A stretch of DNA of 64,000 nt from Salinicoccus hispanicus (GCF_009831115.1 NZ_WUUK01000002.1:434001-498000), one strand, 5' to 3'. Positions 18,778-28,247 are shown, counted from the stretch's first letter. The notes: generated by a model from the letters alone, not told the origin. Numbers and translations: made by a program.

Positions 18778-18788
18778 GGGGAAATAGA

Positions 18789-19781
18789 ATGGCTAAACTT
18801 CTTGAAGTCAATAACCTGCAGACTGGTTTCAAAAATTCAAATGATACTCTAAAAGTTGTCCGCGGCATTGATTTTCACCTGGAAGAAGGAGAAATCCTGG
18901 GTATTGTCGGAGAATCGGGAAGTGGAAAGAGTGTTACAGCCCTGTCAATCATGAGACTACTTCATGATACACCGGGTGAAATATTGAGTGGAGAGGTTAA
19001 CTACAAAGGGACGGATCTCACCAAACTGACTGAAAAGCAGATGAGAAAATACCGCGGCAAGGAAGTATCGATGATCTTCCAGGAACCCATGACAACGCTC
19101 AATCCTGTTTTAAAAATTGGAAGACAGATGAAAGAAGTCATCCTGCTGCATACGGAATTGAATAGAAAACAGGCACATCAGCATGCCGTAGAGACACTTG
19201 AATCGGTGGGGATCCCGCGTGCGAAGGATATCATGAATGAATACCCTCATCAGCTATCTGGTGGGATGCGGCAACGGGTGGTCATTGCCATGCAGATTTC
19301 CTGTAATCCCTCCCTGCTCATCGCAGACGAACCGACAACTGCGCTTGATGTTACAATTCAGAAACAGATTCTGAAGCTTCTTAAGGACATTCAGAAAAAA
19401 ACAGGTATGGGCATCATCTTCATCACACACGATCTAGGCGTCGTTTCGAAGATCTGCGACCGCGTCAATGTGATGTACGCAGGAGAAATTGTCGAGTCGG
19501 CCGAGACCAGGGACCTATTCAACCACCCCAAGCATCCCTATACTAAGGGGCTGATAGAATCCATCCCCAAACTGGGTCATAATCAGGAGCGGCTATCTTC
19601 AATACCGGGTACTGTGCCTAATTTGAACGACATGCCAAAGGGATGCACATTCTCACCGAGATGCAACTTTGTAATGGATAGATGCCATGCTGAACATCCG
19701 GACTTCTATGAAACGGACAATATCAGCTGCAGATGTTTTCTTTATGATCAGATAGCAGAGGAGCGTATGAGCCATGTCTAA
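18789..19781 (+). CDS. Peptide ABC transporter ATP-binding protein (DppD type)
   Basis: 330 residues. Walker A GESGSGKS, signature [14 protein letters not shown], Walker [13 protein letters not shown]. The C-terminal oligopeptide/dipeptide transporter domain has the usual cysteines ([19 protein letters not shown]), a cluster reported in some DppD proteins to bind an Fe-S centre. Its 3' end overlaps the DppF-type gene by 8 bp, so the two ATPases are co-translated and form a heterodimer. Confidence 0.92.
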   Translation: MAKLLEVNNLQTGFKNSNDTLKVVRGIDFHLEEGEILGIVGESGSGKSVTALSIMRLLHDTPGEILSGEVNYKGTDLTKLTEKQMRKYRGKEVSMIFQEPMTTLNPVLKIGRQMKEVILLHTELNRKQAHQHAVETLESVGIPRAKDIMNEYPHQLSGGMRQRVVIAMQISCNPSLLIADEPTTALDVTIQKQILKLLKDIQKKTGMGIIFITHDLGVVSKICDRVNVMYAGEIVESAETRDLFNHPKHPYTKGLIESIPKLGHNQERLSSIPGTVPNLNDMPKGCTFSPRCNFVMDRCHAEHPDFYETDNISCRCFLYDQIAEERMSHV

Positions 19782-20772
19782 TGAGTACCTGCTTGAAATC
19801 AAAGAACTGAAAAAACATTTTCCGATCAAAGAAGGGTTTATGAAAGAAAAAAAGGTTGTCAAAGCAGTAGATTCCATCTCCTTCAATATAAAACAAGGTG
19901 AGACATTTGGACTGGTAGGAGAATCGGGTTGTGGTAAGTCTACTACTGGGCGACTGATCAATGGATTGATCGATGCCGATTCGGGGGAGATCATCTTTAA
20001 TAATCATCAAATCGACAGCTTGAGTACAAAACAGTGGCGTAAAGTGCGTAAGGAGATGCAGATGGTCTTCCAGGATCCGTATGCATCATTGAGCCCAAGA
20101 ATGACGGTAAAAGAAATTTTGATGGAACCTTTGAATATCCATTTTAAAAATTTGAATGAAAAAGAGAAGGAGGAGCGGGTTGAACTGCTCTTGAAGAAAT
20201 GTGGAATCAATCCATATCATCTGAATAAGTATGCCCATGAATTCAGTGGTGGCCAAAGGCAAAGGATTGGAATCGCTCGGGCACTGATTCTACAACCACA
20301 GCTTATAATCGCAGATGAACCTGTGTCAGCCCTTGATGTTTCAATTCAATCACAGATCTTGAATCTGATGAAAGATCTTCAGGAAGAATTCAATCTGACC
20401 TATCTGTTTGTGTCGCATGATCTCAGCGTCATCGAATTTATAAGTGACAGGATTGGTGTGATGTATCTCGGAGATATTGTTGAAATTTCATCAAAGGAGA
20501 AAATATTCAACGATCCGAAGCACCCTTATACTAAAGCATTACTTTCTGCTATTCCTCAAATCGGAGAAACATCAGGTGAAGAGGAAGAAGTTTCACTGCA
20601 GGGTGATATACCATCTGCTTCGAATCCGCCTTCAGGCTGCAAATTCCATACGAGATGCCCATTCGCCATGGAGCAATGCAAGACAATCATACCCAGACAA
20701 CGCATTTTAAATGATGAGCAGACTGTCGCATGTCATCTATACGAGGAAGGAATGATTAACAATGCAACATAA
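19774..20772 (+). CDS. Peptide ABC transporter ATP-binding protein (DppF type)
   Basis: 332 residues. Walker [13 protein letters not shown], signature [13 protein letters not shown], Walker [13 protein letters not shown], and the C-terminal cysteine-containing domain ([15 protein letters not shown]). Second ATPase of the importer. Its 3' end overlaps the aminopeptidase start by 11 bp, so the peptidase is tightly tied to import. Confidence 0.92.
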   Translation: MSNEYLLEIKELKKHFPIKEGFMKEKKVVKAVDSISFNIKQGETFGLVGESGCGKSTTGRLINGLIDADSGEIIFNNHQIDSLSTKQWRKVRKEMQMVFQDPYASLSPRMTVKEILMEPLNIHFKNLNEKEKEERVELLLKKCGINPYHLNKYAHEFSGGQRQRIGIARALILQPQLIIADEPVSALDVSIQSQILNLMKDLQEEFNLTYLFVSHDLSVIEFISDRIGVMYLGDIVEISSKEKIFNDPKHPYTKALLSAIPQIGETSGEEEEVSLQGDIPSASNPPSGCKFHTRCPFAMEQCKTIIPRQRILNDEQTVACHLYEEGMINNAT

Positions 20773-22147
20773 AGTACGGTTCATCAACAACCCCACCCAT
20801 TTCCTGCCCTTTTTAAATAACGAAAGTATAAATCCGGGGGATGTATTTTTCGATTACAATACCGGTATTCTTTATTCATATATATCTGCCGAACAGGAGA
20901 AATCGGAAGACTGGAGATTTATAGGCGGCAAGATTGGTAAAGCCATCATTGCCAATAAACTGACGGAAGTATTTATCGATTTCGAGAGTATCAGCGCGTC
21001 TCTCGGAGAAAATAAAGACCAGGCATTGGCTGGGCTCATCTATGAAGGAATTCAGTTATCACTCTATCGTTTCGAGCATTATCTGAACCAGGAAAAGACA
21101 TTACAGTGCAAGGTCAGTCATGATGAACGATACGAGCAAACTCTGGAGTATTCCAAACAGCAGGCAGCAGCTATTTCTGTTGCCAGGGATCTATGCAATG
21201 AACCCGCCAATTACCTGACTCCAGATACATATGCTGAGAAGATTTTTAAGATCTTTGAAAATACAGATGCAAATGTATCTATTATGAGTGAAGAGGAAAT
21301 GGAACGGAGTATGCAGGCGGTAAAAATGGTTGGAAGCGGCAGCAGCCGGAAACCGAGGGTTGTCGTAATAAGAATCGCGAATAATCCGTCAAAACCGCTC
21401 ACTGCTCTGGTCGGCAAGGGAGTGACATTCGATTCAGGCGGGATCAATGTTAAAACCGCCTCTGATATAGGTGAAATGAAGATGGATATGGGAGGATCCG
21501 CAGCAGTTGTGGGTGCTCTCAAGAACATATTGGATAATAAAATCGATGTAAATGTCATCGGAATCATTCCGATGGTCGAAAATTTATCTGGCAGTGAGGC
21601 ATATGTCCCTTCAGCAGTCGTTAAATATTCCAACGGTTTACATGTTGAAGTTGGTAATACGGATGCAGAGGGTAGACTGATTCTAGCAGATGGAATTCTA
21701 TATGCTACAGAGCAGGGTGCGAAAAACATCATAGATATTGCCACGCTGACAGGTAGTGTGGGGAGTGCACTTGGTTTGAAGTATGCAGGCATACTATCGA
21801 ACGATGAGCGATTCATCACTGAACATGCAGTGTCGATCGGAAGAGAGACAGGAGACCACGTGTGGCCATTGCCGCTGTCTACAGAATATGAACATTATTT
21901 AGAGAGTGATACAGCGGATTTCAATAATATGAGCAGTACACCTTTCGGTGGAGCAATCACTGCAGCCGTCTTTCTTAATAAGTTCGTTGAGAGCCATATC
22001 AGATGGGTACATATTGACATGGCCAACACTGTGCGTCCTTGGAAAATAGAAGGATACTATACTAAAGGGGCTGCAGGCTTCGGAGTCAGACTGTTATGTG
22101 AGATGGTTAAGGAATTCAATAATGGTGCAGCCGGGTCTGGGAAGTAG
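20762..22147 (+). CDS. Leucyl aminopeptidase, family M17
   Basis: 461 residues with a variable N-terminal domain and a C-terminal M17 catalytic domain. The signature NTDAEGRLILAD near residue 300 and KGVTFDSGG upstream carry the di-metal ligands and active-site Lys. It removes N-terminal residues from short peptides in the cytosol; some M17 enzymes cleave Cys-Gly from glutathione breakdown. The start overlaps the DppF-type gene, placing it in the same operon, so it probably processes what the transporter brings in. Ribosome site AAGGAAT lies inside the upstream gene. Confidence 0.92.
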   Translation: MQHKVRFINNPTHFLPFLNNESINPGDVFFDYNTGILYSYISAEQEKSEDWRFIGGKIGKAIIANKLTEVFIDFESISASLGENKDQALAGLIYEGIQLSLYRFEHYLNQEKTLQCKVSHDERYEQTLEYSKQQAAAISVARDLCNEPANYLTPDTYAEKIFKIFENTDANVSIMSEEEMERSMQAVKMVGSGSSRKPRVVVIRIANNPSKPLTALVGKGVTFDSGGINVKTASDIGEMKMDMGGSAAVVGALKNILDNKIDVNVIGIIPMVENLSGSEAYVPSAVVKYSNGLHVEVGNTDAEGRLILADGILYATEQGAKNIIDIATLTGSVGSALGLKYAGILSNDERFITEHAVSIGRETGDHVWPLPLSTEYEHYLESDTADFNNMSSTPFGGAITAAVFLNKFVESHIRWVHIDMANTVRPWKIEGYYTKGAAGFGVRLLCEMVKEFNNGAAGSGK

Positions 22148-22258
22148 TTAAGAGTGGAGAGCCACTTTGAAAAGTGCTGATTCAGATGCATAATTTTTCC
22201 AAAAGACCGGATAAATTATCATACGAACACAGAAACGGGACTGAAGGAGAAGAGGTAA

Positions 22259-23206
22259 ATGGAACCATTGATACTGGGACTCGATATAGGTGGCACTTAT
22301 GTTAAATTTGGTATGTTTGATGAGCATGGGAACCTTAAAAGCAAGTGGCAGATCAAGACCGTCAGAGGCGGGGACGAGCTTGTGGAGCTGATATGGCATT
22401 CAATCCAGGAAAATATTCCTGAATATGAGGAATGTGTCGGTATAGGAATAGGTGTACCTGGATTGGTGGATCATCAAAATGGATCAATCATAGAAGCGGT
22501 CAACATGGGACTATCGGATTTCAACATTGCAGAGGCATTCAAGAGATACACCGATATTCCTGTCGTTCTGGAGAATGATGCGAATGCTGCAGCTTTAGGA
22601 GAATTCTGGAAGGATACAGGAGAGGTTCAGGACATGATTCTTGTCACTTTAGGCACAGGGGTCGGATCAGGAATTATAATTGATTCCGATCTTTTCCGGG
22701 GCAAAAATGGAATAACAGGAGAAATCGGTCATAGTATTGTTGATAGGAATGGATACAGATGTAATTGCGGCAGAAAGGGTTGTCTGGATACTATTGCTTC
22801 AAGCACCGGTATTGTCAGAGCAGCTCTCGACGCTTTCGATGAACATGCCGTTTCTTTTGAAAAAGGAATTTCGGAAGATGAGATGAAAGCTGAGGATGTT
22901 TTCAGGTTGGCAGAAGAAGGGAATGCAACTTGTCAGAATGTTATTCAGCACGCAGTGGAATCCCTTGGATTCGCTCTAGCCAACTATGCTTCAATGATGA
23001 ATCCTCAGAAGATATTGATAGGCGGGGGGGTATCTAGTGCGGGTCAAAAGTTCATTGATGATATAGCCAGTTCGTTTTATACATTCTCACTAAGCAAAAT
23101 AGCCAGTACCACTCTTATTGAAAAAGCACATTTAGGTAATGATGCTGGCATCACAGGGGCAGCCTACCTGATTTATAAGCAGACTGGAAGAATGATAAAG
23201 CAATAA
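22259..23206 (+). CDS. ROK-family sugar kinase, glucokinase-like
   Basis: 315 residues. ATP-binding DIGGTYVKFG near residue 10, sugar-binding END and GEIGH motifs, and the zinc motif CNCGRKGC followed by LDTIASSTGIVR, which closely recalls Gram-positive ROK glucokinases. Likely substrates are glucose, GlcNAc or ManNAc. GAAGGAG precedes the ATG. A 111-bp gap separates it from the aminopeptidase with only a weak hairpin (22161-22175), so it may still be in the operon. A sugar kinase behind a peptide importer and peptidase implies a sugar-containing substrate, or simply regulated supply of hexose phosphate. Confidence 0.87.
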   Translation: MEPLILGLDIGGTYVKFGMFDEHGNLKSKWQIKTVRGGDELVELIWHSIQENIPEYEECVGIGIGVPGLVDHQNGSIIEAVNMGLSDFNIAEAFKRYTDIPVVLENDANAAALGEFWKDTGEVQDMILVTLGTGVGSGIIIDSDLFRGKNGITGEIGHSIVDRNGYRCNCGRKGCLDTIASSTGIVRAALDAFDEHAVSFEKGISEDEMKAEDVFRLAEEGNATCQNVIQHAVESLGFALANYASMMNPQKILIGGGVSSAGQKFIDDIASSFYTFSLSKIASTTLIEKAHLGNDAGITGAAYLIYKQTGRMIKQ

Positions 23207-23231
23207 TCAATGATGGAATGGAGGGAGAATA

Positions 23232-23921
23232 ATGATTATTGAAGGTATCGCAACAAACCTTAAAGATGTTGAAAATCTTAATTCTTACGGGGTGGATAGA
23301 ATCGAACTTTGTGAATCGATGGATCAGGACGGGCTGACTCCGGATCTTGAACTTGTAAGGAGGGCGGTGCTTTGCTCTGATATCCCCATTAATGTAATGG
23401 TGCGTCTGGATGACCATTCTTTTCACTACAATTCAGAAGTGATAGAGAAAATGGCCGAGCAGATCGAGGTGATAAAGTCTCATGGAGTAAATGGTATCGT
23501 GATTGGCGCATTGACTACAAATCATATGATCGATACAGAAGCACTGGAACAACTGCTGGCTCCGGCTGATGAAATGGAGGTCACATTCCATAAAGCCTTT
23601 GATGAAGTAGAGGATCAGTCGGAGGCATTGGAAACTCTCTCACAATATCCCCAGATTAAGACGGTTCTTACTTCAGGTGGCAAAGGCTCTGCCACAGATA
23701 ATATCGAACAGTTGCTTCGACTGACTGAAAAAGCAGATGGTACTGGTATTACGATAATGCCGGGTGGTGGCTTGAAAGTTGATAATATAGACCGTATTTT
23801 CCAGAGTCTTAAGCCTGGAAGTATGCATTTCGGTACTGGTATTAGACACAACGGGTCCTACGACCATCCAGTCTCCAAGGAAAAGATCCTGTTAATAAAA
23901 GAACTTGTCTCTGATGGGTAG
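23232..23921 (+). CDS. cutC: CutC-family protein
   Basis: 229 residues, a complete TIM-barrel CutC protein. Family features seen are RIELCESMDQDGLTP near the N-terminus, MVRL in the middle, TFHKAFDEV, VLTSGG and IMPGGGL. The family was named for copper homeostasis in E. coli, but its biochemical role is unsettled. ATG preceded by GGAGGGA, 25 bp after the ROK kinase, so co-transcribed. Its presence in a peptide/sugar operon fits a metabolic enzyme better than a copper chaperone; that is inference. A weak 8-bp hairpin CAGTATCC/GGATACTG follows (23928-23956). Confidence 0.85.
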   Translation: MIIEGIATNLKDVENLNSYGVDRIELCESMDQDGLTPDLELVRRAVLCSDIPINVMVRLDDHSFHYNSEVIEKMAEQIEVIKSHGVNGIVIGALTTNHMIDTEALEQLLAPADEMEVTFHKAFDEVEDQSEALETLSQYPQIKTVLTSGGKGSATDNIEQLLRLTEKADGTGITIMPGGGLKVDNIDRIFQSLKPGSMHFGTGIRHNGSYDHPVSKEKILLIKELVSDG

Positions 23922-24131
23922 AGCTGTCAGTATCCAGTCAGCCCGAGGGGATACTGAGTTGTAATATTGCATTAAAAAGCCACTGGAAATTTGAGCGCAT
24001 TGTAGTATGATAGTACTTAGAGTTTGAATGGCATCCATCTTCGTCTGACTGCTCTAAAAGCATGTACATTTTGTCCAAGTATGTTACTATTGGTTTTCGT
24101 TACGTCAATAATACGTAACCCTTTATTTTGT

Positions 24132-24202
24132 GCCGACATAGTTTAATGGTAGAACACAGCCATGGTAAGGCTGCAATACGAGTTCGATTCTCGTTGTCGG
24201 CT
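24132..24202 (+). tRNA. tRNA-Thr (anticodon GGT)
   Basis: Full cloverleaf: acceptor GCCGACA/TGTCGGC (7 bp), D stem GTTT/GAAC, anticodon stem CAGCC/GGCTG with loop ATGGTAA (GGT at 24164-24166), T stem ACGAG/CTCGT around TTCGATT, discriminator T. No encoded CCA. It stands alone. The 188 bp after it (24203-24390) contain no gene I recognise and end at a terminator, so the primary transcript may be long. Confidence 0.93.
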
Positions 24203-24390
24203 TTTAAGAATTTCGATGTCATTATTGCAACGGTCTGCGCTACTGCTGCACAGGCAAGAGGGGTCAGCGTACAAGCGTTGTCGGGGAAGAATGAGGTACG
24301 TCTGAGTAACACCTGGGGGCACAATGCCCTTTATATAAAATCCATGTGGACAGGCGAATATAACAATAGTCGGGTCTACGGACATACTTA

Positions 24391-24417
24391 AAGCCACCCA
24401 TGAGGTGGCTTATTTTT
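24391..24417. terminator. Rho-independent terminator after the tRNA-Thr region
   Basis: Stem AAGCCACC/GGTGGCTT, loop CATGA, then ATTTTTTATT. It also lies just past the stop of the decayed minus-strand gene. Confidence 0.85.
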
Positions 24418-24949
24418 TATTCTAAATCAACTAGTATCAATCCGATATCTTCATTATCGTCTGATGAGCCTTAAAATGTATAGATATCTCCTATATCTAT
24501 TCCATCGTGTCCTACCATACCTCAGAGAATTACAGGATGATCATCCACTTTAGCATGAATAATATTGCCTATTCCCTAGACATACTCTTCGTTACTAGGT
24601 TCAATAGCAAGAACTTCTGGATTAGTAACTTTTAAATTCTTACCTTTTTCATAATCATTATTGTAAAATTTATCTAAATCATCTCTTTATATTCCGCCTT
24701 GTCGATGCTGTTTGATTCTTCAATTGAAGGTACAGAGGGGATAGCAGCTGCATTAAAATTTATGTCTGTCAATTGACCACTAAACGCTAGGGCAGCCAGA
24801 AATATGATGTTAGCTACAAAAGTGCATGCTGTAAATATCCATAATGATTTGGTGGGTTTATTTCTGAGTTGCTGAACGATAGAAAATATGAGTAGTATCA
24901 GTGTTGCGATTCCGGTAAAGAGCCAGAGTAGTAGAAATAAGATTACCAT
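24417..24949 (-). pseudogene. Decayed small membrane protein gene
   Basis: Starts well: GAGGGGGG before ATG 24949, then two hydrophobic helices (about residues 1-22 and 37-57). The first frame closes after 91 codons at 24674. Shifting frame near 24680 recovers a plausible hydrophilic C-terminal domain (DLDKFYNNDYEKGKNLKV, later VGHDGIDIGDIYTF) down to TAA 24417, but interrupted by TAG, TGA and TAA. So one frameshift and three stops separate a membrane N-terminus from its soluble domain. The 91-residue stub could still be translated. Family not recognised; the pattern resembles small exported or membrane proteins with an OB-like tail. Confidence 0.65.
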
Positions 24950-25131
24950 GTCGTACCCCCCTCGATTATATTACAGCTATTGTAACATAGGACACATGAC
25001 CGGCATGTGACTTTTTATCCAGGTTCATTAGGATAAGCGAGGATGGCTTTTTTTTGTTGAAGGAATGTATATATTAACAGTGCATGTCAGTGCTACAATG
25101 GAGGAAAGAGAAATAGTTTGGAGGTACGAAA

Positions 25132-25554
25132 ATGTCAAACGTAGCAGGATTCTGGGTAAGGCTCGGCGCACGGTTGCTTGATGCCCTGCTGATCGGAATG
25201 GTCATCGGAACGTTTGTCTTTCTGTTCCAGATGGATACAGGGAGTCGGGTGACACAGACAATTGAGAGTGTAGCAAGCATACTGTATTTCGTGCTTTTAC
25301 CGGTATTCGTATACGGTTATACAGTTGCCAAGCGTCTGCTCAATATTAGAATCGTGAAAAAAGATGGTGGGAATGTCGGCTTTGGAGCGATGGTTGTACG
25401 TGAAGTCATTGGCGGGTTCATCTATGTCATGACATTCGGTATTGCTTTGGTTGTATCAGCATTCATGGTGGGATTGAGAAAAGACAAGCGCAGTCTCCAC
25501 GATTTTCTTGCCGGCACGTATGTCACGCATGACAGGCCGGAACATTGGGAATAA
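25132..25554 (+). CDS. RDD-family membrane protein
   Basis: 140 residues. The first helix begins after the diagnostic RDD-type start GFWVRLGARLLDALL (Arg and Asp retained), with further helices near 45-65 and 90-115 and a C-terminal RSLHDFLAGTYV. RDD proteins are small integral membrane proteins of uncertain role; some act as Na+/H+ antiporters in halophiles. ATG preceded by TTTGGAGG. Single gene followed by its own terminator, between two decayed loci. Confidence 0.85.
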   Translation: MSNVAGFWVRLGARLLDALLIGMVIGTFVFLFQMDTGSRVTQTIESVASILYFVLLPVFVYGYTVAKRLLNIRIVKKDGGNVGFGAMVVREVIGGFIYVMTFGIALVVSAFMVGLRKDKRSLHDFLAGTYVTHDRPEHWE

Positions 25555-25611
25555 AGCAGTAGGTTGTAGATTTCCATGAATAATATATAATCCGTCCATT
25601 CGGTAAAAAAC

Positions 25612-25650
25612 CGCGGCAAAGGTTCTGAGAGGAACCTCTGTCGCGTTTTG
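25612..25650 (+). terminator. Terminator after the RDD gene
   Basis: Stem CGCGGCAAAGGTTC/GAACCTCTGTCGCG (one internal mismatch) with a 6-nt loop, followed by TTTTGTTT. Confidence 0.8.
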
Positions 25651-25651
25651 T

Positions 25652-25829
25652 TTATTGTTTTTCTAAAGCTATTTTTATCCACTCTTCAAAAGCCGCAAGT
25701 GCTTCTCCATCAACCTTCTTCAGGTTTGACTCTACTTGATTAAAACCGATATCATCTGCTGTCTCTCAGAGGTTCGTCAATGCTAATATTCGACAGGTCT
25801 TCTCTCGCATGACTAATGGAGTAGCTCAT
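25652..25829 (-). pseudogene. Frameshifted small gene, partner of the 63-residue ORF
   Basis: From ATG 25829 it reads MSYSISHAREDLSNISIDEP and stops at TGA after 25 codons. In another frame the coding continues ETADDIGFNQVE through EALAAFEEWIKIALEKQ to TAA 25652. One short indel near 25755 therefore breaks an ancestral protein of about 58 residues. It overlaps the end of the upstream small gene by 17 bp, a packing common in two-gene toxin-antitoxin units, but I recognise no family. Confidence 0.55.
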
Positions 25830-26004
25830 TTTCTTCTCTTTCAAGCCTGTCCAGAATCTTCTGCTTACCTTCGGTTTTTCTAGGGATATCAAATTTACGT
25901 TTACCTCTATAGAAATCCGGATCGACTTTTTTTACGGCTTTGATTGCGATATCTTTTCGACGATTGTTCTGTTTATCCAGATCCTTCAGATTATATATCT
26001 TCAC
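25813..26004 (-). CDS. Small basic protein of unknown function
   Basis: 63 residues from GTG 26004, chosen because AAAGGTGG lies 7 nt upstream; a GTG at 26016 is inside that ribosome site. Lys/Arg-rich with a helical C-terminus (KILDRLEREENELL). No family recognised. It overlaps the start of a frameshifted small ORF by 17 bp. It could be the surviving half of a two-gene module, possibly toxin-antitoxin; that is inference from layout only. Confidence 0.5.
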   Translation of the reverse strand: MKIYNLKDLDKQNNRRKDIAIKAVKKVDPDFYRGKRKFDIPRKTEGKQKILDRLEREENELLH

Positions 26005-26207
26005 TGTAATCGCCACCTTTTATTACATTATATACTGCTTTAAAAAACCTACAACTCCAGTAGCCATGAGTATAAGACACACGGTATTTTCAGGAAGTTT
26101 AATAACTGATTTTGGAATATTCAGTTTATAATGACTCGGTTAGTGTAATAGTAACTATAGAGGATATTTTTATCAGAACGGTAAATAGTATTAAGGGGGA
26201 CGGTAAT

Positions 26208-28142
26208 ATGCCATTGAATGTGACTCAGAAGTTGATTCAGGAACATCTGGTATCGGGGGATATGACACCCGGGGAAGAGATTGGTCTGAAGATCGACCAG
26301 ACGTTGACACAGGATGCGACGGGGACGATGGTGATGCTGGAACTGGAAGCGATGGAGATAGATAAAGTGAAGACGGAAGTCTCTGCACAGTATGTCGATC
26401 ATAATCTGATACAGAGTGATCATCGTAATCCGGATGATCATCTGTTCCTCAGGAGTGCAGCACAGAAATTCGGCGTACACTACAGCAGACCGGGGAACGG
26501 GGTCAGCCACCCTGTACACATGCAGGAGCTGGCGATACCCGGCAAGACGCTGCTCGGCTCGGACAGCCATACATGCGCAAACGGATGCATGGGAATGCTT
26601 GCGATGGGGGCTGGCGGCATTGATGTTACGATGGCCATGGCGGGGGAACCGTACTACGTGGAGATGCCTCGTGTCATGGGTGTGAAACTGACTGGTAGAC
26701 TGCCGGACTGGGTCAGTGCAAAGGATGTCGTTCTCGAGATGCTGCGAAGGCATACTGTGAATGGCGGCGTCGGCAAGATCATCGAATACTACGGCCCAGG
26801 CCTTGATGATCTTTCCGCAATGGACCGGCACGTCATCGCGAACATGGGAGCAGAACTTGGTGCGACGACCTCGGTGTTCCCATCAGACAAGGAAGTGAAA
26901 CGCTTCATGGATACACAGGGCCGCGTGGATGAGTGGAGTGAACTGAAGGCGGACCGAGGTGCGGAGTATGATGAACATGATGAAATAGACCTGTCTGAAC
27001 TGGTGCCGCTGATTGCGAAGCCGACCAGTCCGGATAACGTCGTGCCGGTCGAGGAAATCGCCGGTGAGGAGATCTACCAGTCATACATCGGCTCTTCCGC
27101 CAACCCAGGGTATCGGGACTTTGCGATTGCTGCAGAGATCGTCAAAGGCAGGCAGATTGCGAACGGCATTTCTTTCGACATCAACCCGACATCACGCCTG
27201 CTGCTCCAGCAGCTGGTGGAGAACGGGCATATCGCAAGCCTGCTGTCATCAGGTGCCAGACTGCACCAGGCAGGCTGCAACGGCTGTATCGGAATGGGCC
27301 AGGCGCCGGCAACAGAACGGAACAGTCTCAGGACGACGCCGCGGAACTTTCCCGGACGCTCCGGCACGAAGGAGGACAGTGTCTTCCTATGCAGTCCTGA
27401 AACCGCAGCAGCCTCTGCATTGAGCGGTGTCATTACAGATCCACGCACACTCGATATGGAACATCCGGAAATAGCGGAAGCGGCAGCCATCAAAATGGAA
27501 GAAATGCTCGAAGCCCCTCCGGAAGATACGAGCAATATAGAAATCACGAAGGGGCCGAACGTCACTTCCATTCCTGATTTCGATCCGATTGAGGACAACT
27601 TCGATATGCCGGTGCTGCTCAAGATGGAGGACAATATCTCGACGGACGAAATACTCGCCGGCGGATCAAGGGTACTGCCATTCCGCAGCAACATTCCAAA
27701 GATCAGCACATTCGTATTTGAAGGCATCGATGAGACATATACGGAAAGGTCGGAGGAAAAGCTGGAAGAAGGCGGGCACATGATTGTGGCCGGCAACAAC
27801 TATGGCCAGGGCTCCAGCCGTGAGCATGCGGCACTTGCCCCGAGGTATCTCGGCTTAAAAGTGGTGCTGGTCAAGAACTTCGCCAGAATCCATCTGCAGA
27901 ACCTCATCAATTTCGGTATTCTGCCGCTGACCTTTGTCGACGCAGAAGACCATAAGAAGATAGAACAGGAGGATGTCATCGAGTTCAGGAAGGTCCACCA
28001 GGCGATACGGGACGGAAATACATTCACCATCCGGCTGAAGGACTCGGGCGAAGAGATCACCGTCAAGCACAGCATGACCAGCCGTCATCTCGATATCCTG
28101 CTGGCCGGTGGCATCATCAACTGGGCCAAGCAGAGACAGTAA
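26208..28142 (+). CDS. Aconitate hydratase, short bacterial type
   Basis: 644 residues from ATG 26208 (GGGGGACGG upstream); a reading from 26112 adds 32 residues and is disfavoured. Large aconitase domain with GSDSHTCANG (first Fe-S Cys near residue 118) and AGCNGCIGMG (two further Cys), then the swivel domain with GGSRVLPFRS and NNYGQGSSREHAALAP. The three cluster cysteines are intact. The size matches the compact LeuC/LeuD-fusion aconitases, not the roughly 900-residue AcnA usual in Staphylococcus, so it may be a second or replacement aconitase. It interconverts citrate and isocitrate, though homoaconitase-like substrates cannot be excluded. Monocistronic. Confidence 0.85.
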   Translation: MPLNVTQKLIQEHLVSGDMTPGEEIGLKIDQTLTQDATGTMVMLELEAMEIDKVKTEVSAQYVDHNLIQSDHRNPDDHLFLRSAAQKFGVHYSRPGNGVSHPVHMQELAIPGKTLLGSDSHTCANGCMGMLAMGAGGIDVTMAMAGEPYYVEMPRVMGVKLTGRLPDWVSAKDVVLEMLRRHTVNGGVGKIIEYYGPGLDDLSAMDRHVIANMGAELGATTSVFPSDKEVKRFMDTQGRVDEWSELKADRGAEYDEHDEIDLSELVPLIAKPTSPDNVVPVEEIAGEEIYQSYIGSSANPGYRDFAIAAEIVKGRQIANGISFDINPTSRLLLQQLVENGHIASLLSSGARLHQAGCNGCIGMGQAPATERNSLRTTPRNFPGRSGTKEDSVFLCSPETAAASALSGVITDPRTLDMEHPEIAEAAAIKMEEMLEAPPEDTSNIEITKGPNVTSIPDFDPIEDNFDMPVLLKMEDNISTDEILAGGSRVLPFRSNIPKISTFVFEGIDETYTERSEEKLEEGGHMIVAGNNYGQGSSREHAALAPRYLGLKVVLVKNFARIHLQNLINFGILPLTFVDAEDHKKIEQEDVIEFRKVHQAIRDGNTFTIRLKDSGEEITVKHSMTSRHLDILLAGGIINWAKQRQ

Positions 28143-28153
28143 TATGGGAGAAG

Positions 28154-28178
28154 AAAGGCTCTGTAAAAGAGCCTTTTT
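28154..28178 (+). terminator. Terminator of the aconitase gene
   Basis: AAAGGCTCT/AGAGCCTTTTT stem with a 5-nt loop and T-run. Confidence 0.85.
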
Positions 28179-28199
28179 AAGTTGTTTATAACTAAAGAG

Positions 28200-28241
28200 A
28201 CCCTCCCGATTTCCATTCCCATGGGATATCGAGGAGGGTGT
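28200..28241 (-). terminator. Hairpin after the GntR gene
   Basis: Nested inverted repeat ACCCTCC-CGAT...ATCG-AGGAGGGT with an inner ATTCCCATGGGAT dyad, positioned to end the minus-strand regulator transcript. Confidence 0.65.
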
Positions 28242-28247
28242 TTTGTC

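Noticed and set aside
24276-24283. GTTGTCGG repeated from the tRNA 3' end, considered as an attachment-site remnant
   Set aside because: Only 8 bp match, no integrase or larger repeat is near.
24128-24391. 87-codon open frame beginning inside tRNA-Thr, with a vague HPr-like flavour near its C-terminus
   Set aside because: Its first third is the tRNA itself, it has no ribosome site, and the resemblance is too weak to call a gene.
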